In this document: piece by piece, positions 16,986-24,994 of the stretch
How positions within the stretch are numbered: position 1 is the first letter of the stretch
Layout of the letters: every line of letters starts with the position of its first letter
Assembly (NCBI RefSeq): GCF_040581405.1
Contig: NZ_CP137157.1
Coordinates: 390,001 to 454,000, forward strand
Direction: 5' to 3'
Source of the DNA: Komagataeibacter sucrofermentans DSM 15973
GTDB taxonomy: Bacteria; Pseudomonadota; Alphaproteobacteria; Acetobacterales; Acetobacteraceae
Length of the DNA: 64,000 bases
The notes under the pieces: model-generated
Database searches by the model: none
What the model was told of the DNA's origin: nothing
What the model saw: the letters and a program-made list of their open reading frames with translations, nothing else
Translations under genes and position numbers: made by a program

Positions 16986-18356
16986 CTAGCCCGCGTCGAT
17001 GCGGATCAGGGCAGGTTCGTCCAGCACGGCAGGCAGTTCCGCAATGTGGTGCAGGGCGTGCTGCATGGCCGCTTCGTTGGTCTTGTGGGTCAGCAGCACC
17101 AGCGGCACGGCATGGGTGCCGTCGGGGCGGGTTTCATGCGCATCGGCATGCTGGAGCATGCTGCGCAGCGACACGCCATTGTCACGCAGCACGGCGGTGA
17201 TGTCGGCAATCACGCCGGGGCGGTCTTCCACGTTCAGGCGCAGGTAGTATTCGCCCATGAACGATTTGGCGGGCAGGGCCACGGCCTGCGTCAGGCTGTC
17301 GGCATCGCAGCCCCATACGGGAATGGCGGCGCCGCGCGCGATGTCGATCAGGTCGGCGCACACGGCGGTGGCCGTAGGCCCTTCGCCAGCACCCCGGCCC
17401 TCAAGCATCAGGCGGCCGACAAACGCGCCCTCCGCCACCACGGCGTTGAACACGCCATTGACCTGCGCGATCGAGGCATCCTGCGGCACAAGGCACGGAT
17501 GCACGCGGGCCTCGATGCCGTTTTCATGCTGGCGGGCAATGCCCAGCAGCTTGATGCGGTAGCCCATCTTGCGCGCGAACTGCAGGTCAAGCGCGCCAAT
17601 GCGGCGGATGCCCTCGATATAGACGGAGGCGAACACCACCGGCCGCCCGAAGGCCAGCCCCGCAAGGATGGCCAGCTTGTGGGCGGTGTCGATCCCATCG
17701 ACATCGGTGGAGGGATCGGCCTCGGCATAGCCCAGCTTCTGGGCATCGGCCAGGATCTCGGCAAAGTCGCGGCCGGTCTCGTGCATCACGCTCAGGATGT
17801 AGTTGCACGTGCCGTTGAGGATGCCGCCAATTTTAAGGATGCGGTCCGCCGCCAGCCCTTCGCGCACGGTCTTGATGGCGGGAATGCCGCCGGCCACCGC
17901 CGCCTCGAACATCAGCGGCACGCCTGCGGCCTGCGCCGTGCAGGCCAGTTCCGCGCCGTGGATGGCGATCAGCGCCTTGTTGGCGGTCACCACCGGCCTG
18001 CGGTTTTCCAGCGCGCGGGTTACGGTCAGGCGGGCAGCGCCCTCGGCGCCGCCAATCAGTTCGGCCACCACGTCCACATTGGGGTGGGTGGCGAGTTCCT
18101 CGGGCGTGTCGCACCAGGCAACGCCTGCCAGGTCAACCCCACGGTCGCGCGTGCGGTCGCGCGCGCTGACGGCGGTCACCACCAGTTCGCGCCCGGCGCG
18201 GGCGCGGATCAGGGCCGCGTTCTCGCGCAGCAGTTTCATAACGCCAGCGCCAACCGTGCCCAGCCCTGCAATGCCGATGCGCAGGGGCGGTTTGGGTGCG
18301 GGCGAAGAAGAAGGTTTAGAAGTCATCTGTTTTCCGTCAACCGAGTGGGCCGTCAT
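16986..18356 (-). CDS. hom: Homoserine dehydrogenase
   Basis: A 456-residue NAD(P)-dependent enzyme that reduces aspartate semialdehyde to homoserine for threonine and methionine synthesis. The N-terminus has the dinucleotide motif G-I-A-G-L-G-T-V-G-A-G. The catalytic domain includes G-I-L-N-G-T-C-N-Y-I-L and A-D-P-S-T-D-V-D-G-I-D-T-A-H-K-L with the active-site Asp and Lys. A C-terminal ACT domain (Y-Y-L-R-L-N-V-E-D-R-P-G-V) suggests feedback control by threonine. The ATG at 18356 overlaps the stop of the upstream aminotransferase (ATGA); an ATG at 18326 has a better ribosome site. Confidence 0.96.
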   Translation of the reverse strand: MTAHSVDGKQMTSKPSSSPAPKPPLRIGIAGLGTVGAGVMKLLRENAALIRARAGRELVVTAVSARDRTRDRGVDLAGVAWCDTPEELATHPNVDVVAELIGGAEGAARLTVTRALENRRPVVTANKALIAIHGAELACTAQAAGVPLMFEAAVAGGIPAIKTVREGLAADRILKIGGILNGTCNYILSVMHETGRDFAEILADAQKLGYAEADPSTDVDGIDTAHKLAILAGLAFGRPVVFASVYIEGIRRIGALDLQFARKMGYRIKLLGIARQHENGIEARVHPCLVPQDASIAQVNGVFNAVVAEGAFVGRLMLEGRGAGEGPTATAVCADLIDIARGAAIPVWGCDADSLTQAVALPAKSFMGEYYLRLNVEDRPGVIADITAVLRDNGVSLRSMLQHADAHETRPDGTHAVPLVLLTHKTNEAAMQHALHHIAELPAVLDEPALIRIDAG

Positions 18357-19594
18357 GAATGGGCGGGCTGTTCTTCAGGCAGGGGAGCGGCCTGCTGGCT
18401 GGTGGGCGCAAGGCCGCCATGTTCCGTCATGAAATGGCGGATGGAGCGGCAGGCCTGCCGCAGGCGCTGGGTGTTTTCCACCAGGCCGATGCGCACGAAG
18501 CCTTCGCCATGCTCGCCAAAGCCAAGCCCCGGCGCTACGGCAACGCCTGCCTCCCTGAGCAGAAGCTTGGAGAAGCCAACGCTGCCAAGTTCGCGGAACT
18601 GCTCGGGAATCGGCGCCCAGGCAAACATCGAGCCCTCGGGCGAGGGCACATCCCATCCTGCCGCGTGCAGGCCCTGGATCAGCACGTCGCGGCGCTTGCG
18701 GTAGATGTCGCGAATTTCGGCAACACAGTCCTGCGGGCCGCTCAGGGCCGCCACCGCCGCAACCTGAATGGGGGTGAACGCGCCATAATCAAGGTAGGAC
18801 TTGATGCGCGTCAGCGCCGAGATCAGCTTCGGGTTGCCCGCAGCAAAGCCCATGCGCCAGCCCGCCATGGAATAGGTCTTGGACAGCGAGGTGAACTCGA
18901 CCGCGATATCCTTCGCCCCCGGCACTTCAAGGATCGAGGGGGGCACTTTGTCGCCAAAATAGATCTCGGCATAGGCCAGGTCGGACAGGATCCAGATCTC
19001 GTGCTTGCGGGCAAACGCCACGAGCTTGCGGTAGAAATCGAGATCGGCCAGGTACGCGGTCGGGTTTGACGGAAAATTGACAATCAGCGCCGTGGGCTTG
19101 GGCACCGAATGGCGCACCGCGCGGTCGAGGGCCTCGAGCATTTCATCATCCGGCGTGGCCGGGATGGAGCGCACGGACGCACCCGCGATGATGAAGCCGA
19201 ACTGATGGATGGGGTAGGAGGGGTTGGGCACCAGAATGGTGTCGCCCGGGCTGGTGATGGCGGAGGCGAGGTTGGCCAGCCCTTCCTTTGAGCCAAGGGT
19301 CGCGATCACCTCGGTCTCGGGGTCAAGCTTTACGTTGAAGCGGCGCTCGTAATAGCCCGCCAGCGCCCGGCGCAGGCCGGGAATGCCCCGGCTGACCGAA
19401 TAGCGGTGCGCGCGCGGGTCCGACACGGTCTCGACCAGCTTCTGCACGATATGCGGCGGCGTGGGCGTGTCGGGATTGCCCATGCCGAGATCAATAATAT
19501 CCTCCCCCCGCGCTCGGGCGGCGGCCTTGGCCTTGTTGACTTCAGCGAAGACATAGGGCGGCAGGCGGCGGATACGATGGAATTCTTCGGTCAT
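18353..19594 (-). CDS. alaC: Alanine-forming PLP aminotransferase AlaC
   Basis: A 413-residue class I aminotransferase. The start F-x-R-I-x-R-L-P-P-Y-V-F and the I-I-D-L-G-M-G-N-P-D, N-P-S-Y-P-I-H, F-P-S-N-P-T-A and S-L-S-K-T-Y-S-M-A-G-W-R segments match AlaC. The Lys of S-L-S-K binds PLP. AlaC makes alanine from pyruvate and glutamate; LL-diaminopimelate aminotransferases are close relatives, so the exact substrate is uncertain. It leads a set with hom (4-base overlap) and recJ. Confidence 0.88.
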   Translation of the reverse strand: MTEEFHRIRRLPPYVFAEVNKAKAAARARGEDIIDLGMGNPDTPTPPHIVQKLVETVSDPRAHRYSVSRGIPGLRRALAGYYERRFNVKLDPETEVIATLGSKEGLANLASAITSPGDTILVPNPSYPIHQFGFIIAGASVRSIPATPDDEMLEALDRAVRHSVPKPTALIVNFPSNPTAYLADLDFYRKLVAFARKHEIWILSDLAYAEIYFGDKVPPSILEVPGAKDIAVEFTSLSKTYSMAGWRMGFAAGNPKLISALTRIKSYLDYGAFTPIQVAAVAALSGPQDCVAEIRDIYRKRRDVLIQGLHAAGWDVPSPEGSMFAWAPIPEQFRELGSVGFSKLLLREAGVAVAPGLGFGEHGEGFVRIGLVENTQRLRQACRSIRHFMTEHGGLAPTSQQAAPLPEEQPAHS

Positions 19595-19684
19595 GGGACG
19601 CTCTGTTACGGGCGGGCGAAATGAATGCGCGCCAGGTTGCGAATCAGCTCATGCAGGCCCGCGTGCCGGGCCTGCGGCGCCAGT

Positions 19685-20710
19685 CTAGCGCACCACTGCA
19701 ATTCTTGCACCATTGCCAAAGGCATGGGCACGCACCACGATGCGGGCGGCGGGCACGCCACGCGCCACGAGCATGGCGGTGACGGTGCGGGCGCGCAGGA
19801 TGGCAAGGTTGAGGGCGGCGGTCTGCCCTTCCGCCGTGGCGCTGGCGGCATTTCCGTAGCCGTTCACGATTATGAAATTACCGTCGCGTTCCCTCACGGC
19901 GTTGTCCACCACCTCGTCCTCGCCATCGGCAATGTGGTCGGATCCGGGCAGGAAGTGCACCGTTGGTCCGTCATCGGCGCTGGCAAGGTGGTAGCTTGGC
20001 AGATCGAGCCCGTCACGCTCCGCGTTGTCAGGCAGGGTGATGCCGCCCACCTTGGGCAGGGCCGGGGCTTCCTGGGCTATGGGCGGCAGGTTGGCGGGAA
20101 TGGCCTCGGGGTGTTCGCTCACCATGGTCGAGACCTCGGGCATGAGCAGCAGGCCGTTGCCGCCATAAAGCGGGCGCCCGTCCTGGCCGGTCTGCGTGGT
20201 GGGGGTGGCGGCCTCGGGCGTGGTGCCTTCTGGCGACGGGGCGGGCGTGGCGGCGGTAGCGGCAGGCGTGTCAGGGCTGTCCGCCGTCCTGAGCGAGGCG
20301 GACTGCGTGCCGAACTGCGTGCGCGAGGGGATGGGCGGAATATCCGTCATCGTGGGCATGGTGCCCATGATCGCATCCTGGCGCTCGTTGAGTTCGTGCT
20401 GGGCCTCGAGGTCGGCGGTAATGTCCTCGCGCAGGTCGGGCGAGGGGAGTTCGGGCGCCTTGCGCGGGCCAAGCCCGATTTTCGGGTAGGGCTGGTGGGT
20501 GCCCGGTGGCGGGGGGCGCTGGTGGCTGATCACGCCGCCCTGGTACTGGTGGTACCACTGCGTCACGGTATCGACCGTGTCCTGGTGGTGCACGCAGCCC
20601 GCAAGCGCTGCCGCGCACAGGGCCAGCATGGCGGGCCGTGCGGCACGCGCGCTGCATGATGGCGGAAAAAAAAATCTTCCGGGACTTGGCGATGGCACCC
20701 GCTTTCCCAA
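19685..20710 (-). CDS. OmpA-C-type outer-membrane lipoprotein
   Basis: A 341-residue predicted lipoprotein: a hydrophobic run ending L-A-G-C (lipobox, about residues 36-39), a long Pro/Thr/Ala-rich spacer (about 40-250) and a C-terminal OmpA-like peptidoglycan-binding domain (V-H-F-L-P-G-S-D, I-I-V-N-G-Y-G-N, N-L-A-I-L-R-A-R-T-V-T-A-M-L). It probably ties the outer membrane to the wall. The best start is TTG at 20710 behind GGGAG; an internal ATG at 20629 would leave too short a signal peptide. The region coding residues 5-20 carries a nine-T run and resembles part of the dispersed hairpin element. Confidence 0.7.
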   Translation of the reverse strand: MGKRVPSPSPGRFFFPPSCSARAARPAMLALCAAALAGCVHHQDTVDTVTQWYHQYQGGVISHQRPPPPGTHQPYPKIGLGPRKAPELPSPDLREDITADLEAQHELNERQDAIMGTMPTMTDIPPIPSRTQFGTQSASLRTADSPDTPAATAATPAPSPEGTTPEAATPTTQTGQDGRPLYGGNGLLLMPEVSTMVSEHPEAIPANLPPIAQEAPALPKVGGITLPDNAERDGLDLPSYHLASADDGPTVHFLPGSDHIADGEDEVVDNAVRERDGNFIIVNGYGNAASATAEGQTAALNLAILRARTVTAMLVARGVPAARIVVRAHAFGNGARIAVVR

Positions 20711-20921
20711 TCTCTAGCTCCCATGGCCCTTGTGGCCTGCACACGACACGACCGGGGCAAACTAGCCTGCAATGCCGCTCTTAGCGAGAGGGGTTGCGTC
20801 ACTTGCGTCATGACGTGCGTCACCTCTCCACCCGATTGCAAGGTCGGGACTTGGCACCGGGCGCAAGGCAGCGCAGGATAAGGGCATGACCAGGACAGTC
20901 CCGGAGAAGAGGGAGAACCCG
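20711..20921. promoter_or_regulatory. Divergent control region with three TGCGTCA heptamers
   Basis: Between the OmpA-like lipoprotein gene and clpP. TGCGTCA occurs at 20795-20801, 20804-20810 and 20816-20822 on the plus strand, and the palindrome CGTCATGACG lies at 20806-20815. Repeats with 9- and 12-base spacing and a palindrome look like a regulator-binding cluster. No named regulator can be assigned. Confidence 0.4.
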
Positions 20922-21596
20922 ATGAACGGCATGCAGCCGAACTACCGCATCCGCATGGATGATGAAGACCCGAGAGATCCCGATATCCCCGAACCCCAGG
21001 GCCCGGAAACCGAGGAGCCCGACAAGAACCGCACGCTGTCCTCGCCCATTGGCGAGCTTGAGAGCCGCCTGTTCGACCAGCGCAAGGTGCTGGTGTTCGG
21101 CCCGATCAACGACAAGATCGCCCGTGACGTGACCGGCCGCCTGCTCGCCCTTGCCGGTGCATCCGACAAGCCGATCGATGTGTACGTCAACTCGCCCGGC
21201 GGCCATGTGGAAAGTGGCGACACCATTCACGACATGATCCGCTTTGTCGATTCGATGGCGCCGGTGAACATGATCGGCACGGGCTGGGTCGCCTCCGCTG
21301 GCGCGCTGATCTTTGCCGCCGGCAACAAGGAGCGGCGCTACTGCCTGCCCAACACGCGCTTCCTGCTGCACCAGCCGATGGGCGGCGTGCGCGGGCCTGC
21401 CACCGATATCGACATCGAGGCCCGTGAGATCGTCAAGATGCGCGCGCGCCTCAACCACCTGTTCGCCCGCGAGACCGGCCAGCCTTACGAGAAGGTGTGC
21501 AAGGACACCGACCGTAACTACTGGATGTCCGCTGAAGAAGCGATCGCCTATGGCCTGGTGACGCGCGTGATCGACAAGATCTCGGACCTGCATTGA
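20922..21596 (+). CDS. clpP: ATP-dependent Clp protease proteolytic subunit (ClpP paralogue)
   Basis: A 224-residue serine peptidase. The catalytic triad is present: Ser in G-W-V-A-S-A-G-A-L-I, His in F-L-L-H-Q-P-M-G-G, and Asp in C-K-D-T-D-R-N-Y-W. The family motif V-N-S-P-G-G-H-V is also there. It differs from ordinary ClpP in a roughly 30-residue acidic, Pro-rich N-terminal extension (D-D-E-D-P-R-D-P-D-I-P-E-P) and in V-A-S-A-G for A-A-S-M-G. No clpX, lon or tig is adjacent, so it is probably a second ClpP. ATG 20922 follows GAGGGAGAA; an in-frame ATG exists at 20886. Confidence 0.9.
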   Translation: MNGMQPNYRIRMDDEDPRDPDIPEPQGPETEEPDKNRTLSSPIGELESRLFDQRKVLVFGPINDKIARDVTGRLLALAGASDKPIDVYVNSPGGHVESGDTIHDMIRFVDSMAPVNMIGTGWVASAGALIFAAGNKERRYCLPNTRFLLHQPMGGVRGPATDIDIEAREIVKMRARLNHLFARETGQPYEKVCKDTDRNYWMSAEEAIAYGLVTRVIDKISDLH

Positions 21597-21606
21597 TCTA
21601 GGGCAA

Positions 21607-21676
21607 GGCGAGGTTTCGGGCTCGCCCATAATGCTGGCGTTCCGTTCCGCAGGAGGGGCCAAAACCCCTTCTGCGG
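21607..21676 (+). terminator. Two consecutive hairpins after clpP
   Basis: GGCGAG/CTCGCC (21607-21612 with 21621-21626), then a longer hairpin CCGCAGGAGGGG (21647-21658), loop CCAAAA, CCCCTTCTGCGG (21665-21676) with one wobble pair. No T-run follows. They probably stabilise or end the clpP transcript. Confidence 0.5.
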
Positions 21677-21808
21677 ATTCCAGATAACAGTCCTGCACTT
21701 TGCATGGACTTATGATATGGGAACCGGCAACGAGGGTGTCAGGCAGTTTGAATGAACGCCTCATCGGCCGGCGTATTCACGCGACACCGTTCCGAACAGC
21801 GAGCCGAC

Positions 21809-22813
21809 ATGACGAAATCACTTTCTGACATTTATACAACCCTGCCCGAAGCCCGTGATCCGGGCGCTGCCACGCCAGATGCCGTGGCGAAGGCCGATTT
21901 CAATGCGCGGCATTGGTCCAGCCCGGTTGCTGGCCCGCTCAAGCCGGGCTCGCCCGAGCACAAGAAGGCCGTGGCGGACATGTTCCGCGAGACCTTCAAC
22001 CCCTACAAGCCATCCGTCATCGAATGGCCTGAACTTGATGCCGAGACGCTGCAGCGCGTCACCTCCCTGCCGATCTGGGACATCGCGGTCCAGACCGAAG
22101 GCAAGGCCCGCCTGCGCATGGCCGCCTATGCCCGCCTGATCGACGACCCGGACATGAAGGACGCCCTGTCACGCAATGCGTGGGAGGAGAACCGGCACAA
22201 GGAAGTGCTGTCCAAGATGGTGGCGGCCTACAACATTCCGCTGGCCTCCGAGCCGCCCTACATCGAGCCGCGCGATGTGGAATGGGCCTATATGGTCACC
22301 GGTTTTTCGGAGTGCGTGGACAGCTTCTTCGCCTTCGGCCTGTTTGCCATCGCCCAGAAATCCGCTTTCTTCCCGCCTGTGCTGATCGATACGTTCGAGC
22401 CGGTGATGCAGGAAGAATGCCGCCACATCCTTCTGTTCGCCAACTGGCTGGCCTGGCACCGCGCCACCATGCCATGGTGGAAGCGCCCGTGGTTCGAGGC
22501 GCGCGTGCTCGGCGTATGGTTCTTCCTGCTCTATGAGCGGCTGGGCATGGTCACCACGTTCGATGCCGATGGCAACAAGCACGAGCAGGACAACAACTTC
22601 ACCGTCAACGGCACGAAGGAAGTGGCTGATGTCGATGTGAAGCTGCGTGACATGATCGATATCTGCCTGATCGAGAACGAGCGCCGCTTCTCGGGCTACG
22701 ATCCACGCCTGGCGCGGCCGAAGCTTGCGCCCAACCTTGCGCGCCTCATCCGCTTCTTCCTGCCGCGCACGCCCAACTCGGCCAGCCTTGAAAGCCAGCC
22801 CGGCGCGGCGTAA
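21809..22813 (+). CDS. Ferritin-like di-iron protein of unknown function
   Basis: A 334-residue soluble protein. Four helix-type segments carry a likely carboxylate-bridged di-iron site: Glu in Q-T-E-G-K-A-R-L-R-M, ExxH in W-E-E-N-R-H-K-E-V-L, Glu in F-S-E-C-V-D-S-F-F, and ExxH in M-Q-E-E-C-R-H-I-L-L. Such a layout is seen in oxygen-activating ferritin-like oxidases, but I cannot name a substrate. The tail (R-L-I-R-F-F-L-P-R-T) is basic. Start ATG 21809 gives M-T-K-S-L-S-D; an ATG at 21752 is in frame. It is flanked by a hairpin before and a bidirectional terminator after, so it is probably monocistronic. Confidence 0.7.
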   Translation: MTKSLSDIYTTLPEARDPGAATPDAVAKADFNARHWSSPVAGPLKPGSPEHKKAVADMFRETFNPYKPSVIEWPELDAETLQRVTSLPIWDIAVQTEGKARLRMAAYARLIDDPDMKDALSRNAWEENRHKEVLSKMVAAYNIPLASEPPYIEPRDVEWAYMVTGFSECVDSFFAFGLFAIAQKSAFFPPVLIDTFEPVMQEECRHILLFANWLAWHRATMPWWKRPWFEARVLGVWFFLLYERLGMVTTFDADGNKHEQDNNFTVNGTKEVADVDVKLRDMIDICLIENERRFSGYDPRLARPKLAPNLARLIRFFLPRTPNSASLESQPGAA

Positions 22814-22827
22814 CCCGCACCCGTCAC

Positions 22828-22859
22828 TTTCCCCGCCCGCCTGATGCGGGCGGGGAAAA
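22828..22859. terminator. Bidirectional terminator
   Basis: TTT, then CCCCGCCCGC (22831-22840), loop CTGAT, GCGGGCGGGG (22846-22855), then AAAA. The perfect ten-base GC stem with T and A flanks can end both the ferritin-like gene (plus) and the unknown gene (minus). Confidence 0.85.
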
Positions 22860-22864
22860 CGGCT

Positions 22865-23386
22865 TCAGCCCAGCGTGGGCACGGCGGGGCCCGCCCCGAA
22901 ATCAAGCTGCCCCAGATAGGCCACGCGCTCGCCGGGAACGATATCGCCAATCCGGCCGCCTTCGATGCGGGCATAGGCGAAGACCTTGCTTTCCTCCTCA
23001 TCCGACGAACCGATGGCAAGGCCCGTGAACGGCTTGCCTGCCGCATCCTTCAACTGCCACACATCACCGCGCACCACGGCGTCGTATTTGTAGCGAAAGC
23101 CCGGCACGATCTTCGTCAGGAGCAGGGGCATGGCGGCGGTGACGTCAATGGCGGTGCGCACGAAGGCGGTGCAGGCGTCATCGGGGGCGAAATAGCCACG
23201 GGCATCCGCCGTCATCAGGATCAGGCCCGGTGTTGTGCCATCGGGGCCGACAAGGCGGCTGCGGATGACGATCTTCTGGTCATCACGCGAGACTTCCGAG
23301 GCGAGCATCACGGTGCCGGCTGGTGCTGCAAGCAGGTCAGGCACCACGATGAGGTCTGACAGGGGAAGAGTGGCGAGTCTGGTCAT
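22865..23386 (-). CDS. Conserved-looking protein of unknown function
   Basis: A 173-residue soluble protein without signal peptide or membrane segment. The sequence alternates hydrophobic and polar residues (L-I-V-V-P-D-L-L, Q-K-I-V-I-R-S-R-L-V, I-V-P-G-F-R-Y-K-Y-D-A-V-V), which suggests a beta-rich fold. Codon use matches its neighbours. I do not recognise the family. ATG 23386 has GAGAA upstream. It shares a bidirectional terminator with the ferritin-like gene. Confidence 0.6.
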   Translation of the reverse strand: MTRLATLPLSDLIVVPDLLAAPAGTVMLASEVSRDDQKIVIRSRLVGPDGTTPGLILMTADARGYFAPDDACTAFVRTAIDVTAAMPLLLTKIVPGFRYKYDAVVRGDVWQLKDAAGKPFTGLAIGSSDEEESKVFAYARIEGGRIGDIVPGERVAYLGQLDFGAGPAVPTLG

Positions 23387-23632
23387 TTTTCATTCTCCAT
23401 CGCGGCAGTTGCCAGGGGACAATGGGGCGGACTGTGCGCTCCGTTACGTTTCATGACAACCATGCACCCCTGCGGGTGTTACATGTTACATGGCCCGCGC
23501 ATGACCCATGCGTGGCAGGAATGGTCCGCCCTTCATGCATGCGCGATAAACATTGGTAATATGGGGTCATTGCCCCAATTTAGAAGAGGGCCATGGAAAC
23601 ATCTCCATGCTCCATAGAGGGAGGGTAACCAC
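23387..23632. other. 246-base divergent intergenic region
   Basis: Between an unknown minus-strand gene and a secreted protein. It contains the direct repeat GTTACATGTTACAT (about 23478-23491) and, near 23633, a strong ribosome site AGAGGGAGGG. No clear promoter pair is seen. Confidence 0.4.
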
Positions 23633-24001
23633 ATGGCGGGTCAAATCACGAAGGGGCTTGCGGCTCTGGCGTTTGGCGCATTGCTGGCCTGCGGGTCGGC
23701 GGGCGTGGCCCATGCGCGCAGCCATTCGGGCGACGCGGCTTCAGGCGCGGGCAGCTATGCGGCTGGCCAGAATGATGGCGCAGGGGTGGCCATGCCGCCT
23801 GCCTACAGCGCGCCCGAGACCGGAACCGGCGGTGGCGTGCCGCAGTTCAGCAACGACAATGCGGAATCTGACCAGATGAGCGGCGCAATGATGATGCCCG
23901 GCTCCGCATCTGGCAGCGCGGCGCCTGGCATGACCGATGGCAGCTATACCAACATGAATATTGGTGGCGAAGACAGCGCGATTCTGCCCGGCGTCAACTG
24001 A
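23633..24001 (+). CDS. Small exported protein of unknown function
   Basis: A 122-residue product with a signal peptide (M-A-G-Q-I-T-K-G, a hydrophobic core, then V-A-H-A-R-S). The mature part is of low complexity, rich in Gly, Ser, Ala, Met and Asn (M-S-G-A-M-M-M-P-G), and probably disordered and periplasmic or surface-exposed. AGAGGGAGGG precedes the ATG. The cytochrome b561 gene follows after 53 bases and may be co-transcribed. No function can be assigned. Confidence 0.65.
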   Translation: MAGQITKGLAALAFGALLACGSAGVAHARSHSGDAASGAGSYAAGQNDGAGVAMPPAYSAPETGTGGGVPQFSNDNAESDQMSGAMMMPGSASGSAAPGMTDGSYTNMNIGGEDSAILPGVN

Positions 24002-24054
24002 AGGCGGGATGGGCCGCGGCCTTTTTATAGGTAATTTTGATCAGAGATCACCGC

Positions 24055-24606
24055 ATGACCGCATCTTCTCTTTCCTCGCCGCCTGCGCATTATAGTTGGG
24101 AGACACGGTGGCTGCACTGGCTGACCGCCGTTCTGGTGCTTGAGCAGTTCGTGGTGGGGCAGGTGGGCTGGCATCTCATGGCCCGCACCGCAGCGTGGCG
24201 GCCCTTTCTGGTCGTGACGCATACCTCGCTTGGGGTAGTGCTGGCCACGGTGTTCATCATCCGCGTGGCATGGGGCATGACCGGCGGTCGTGCCATTCGC
24301 TTCCCTGTCGTGACAATGCAGGATCGCGTGGCGCGCAGCGTGCATCGCCTGCTCTATATGCTGCTGGGCGGCGAGATCGTGTTCGGCTACATGGCGCGCT
24401 GGTCCACCGGGCGACCCATCATGGCGTTTGGCGTGCCGATCAATTCGCCCCTGCCCATGTTGATGCATGGAACACATTCCTTTTTTACAGGATTACATCA
24501 CTGGACCGCATGGTTACTGTTCTGTGTGGCGCTCTTTCACGGACTGGCCGGGTTTTACCACCTGTTCATTTATCGTGACCGAGTTTTTCAACGGATGTTA
24601 CCCTGA
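24055..24606 (+). CDS. Cytochrome b561 family membrane protein
   Basis: A 183-residue protein with four hydrophobic segments. Likely haem-ligand histidines are in R-W-L-H-W-L-T-A, V-T-H-T-S-L-G, L-M-H-G-T-H-S and L-H-H-W-T-A-W-L-L-F-C-V-A-L-F-H. This is the bacterial b561 layout of a small di-haem electron carrier in the inner membrane that may oxidise quinol or serve superoxide:quinone transfer. Start ATG 24055 was chosen over an upstream non-ATG start. No partner dehydrogenase is adjacent. Confidence 0.87.
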   Translation: MTASSLSSPPAHYSWETRWLHWLTAVLVLEQFVVGQVGWHLMARTAAWRPFLVVTHTSLGVVLATVFIIRVAWGMTGGRAIRFPVVTMQDRVARSVHRLLYMLLGGEIVFGYMARWSTGRPIMAFGVPINSPLPMLMHGTHSFFTGLHHWTAWLLFCVALFHGLAGFYHLFIYRDRVFQRMLP

Positions 24607-24994
24607 CAGGCATAGATTAAGGCGTGTTGTCCTAATATCGCCTGCATCAGAACAGAAATATCTCCACAAATAAAAAAATAGGAATATAAGCCTAATTTTT
24701 GTTATATTGGAATTCTATCTGTTACGCATTTAAATAGGAAATACCTTTAACTATCCGGATTGGTAGTGCCCTAATGTATTTATAAATTTTTTAAGGACAA
24801 TTTTTTGTTGCATTGTGAATGAATGTTTACTAATATATGATTAATCTCAGCAAATATAAAAACAAATGGCTGATTTCCCGTTGGATGCCCTTATTGTAAG
24901 CGGTTGATGCCAGATGGTTTCTGCAATGCCCCCTGTGGAGCCAGGTGTTTGTTGGAACCTGTTTTCGTAAACGCATGGTATCTGGCGCTCAAAA
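24607..24994. other. AT-rich leader upstream of the c-di-GMP genes
   Basis: 388 bases, strikingly AT-rich compared with the rest of the window. It holds three CCTAAT hexamers (24631, 24691, 24770), two AATAGGAA-type motifs near 24677 and 24733, and several T- and A-runs of 5-7. No ORF looks coding. It contains a good promoter at 24808-24836. AT-rich blocks of this sort are commonly bound by nucleoid proteins; that is an inference. Confidence 0.6.
24808..24836 (+). promoter_or_regulatory. Sigma70-like promoter of the c-di-GMP gene row
   Basis: TTGCAT (24808-24813), 17-base spacer, TAATAT (24831-24836). It lies about 160 bases upstream of the MHYT gene and is the best promoter match in the AT-rich region, so an untranslated leader of about 150 bases is expected. 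Confidence 0.5.

Noticed and set aside
16050-18704. An 884-residue open frame on the plus strand opposite recJ, hom and alaC
   Set aside because: It is antisense to three certain genes. High GC at third positions often keeps such frames open; the translation is rich in His, Gly, Gln and Arg with no motif.
20271-20744. Alternative frame giving another N-terminus for the OmpA-type gene through the poly-T run
   Set aside because: The other frame has no signal peptide and does not join the OmpA domain without slippage. The TTG start with GGGAG explains the gene.
24843-24994. c-di-GMP riboswitch upstream of the MHYT gene
   Set aside because: No conserved GEMM core or tetraloop-receptor pattern could be recognised by eye.
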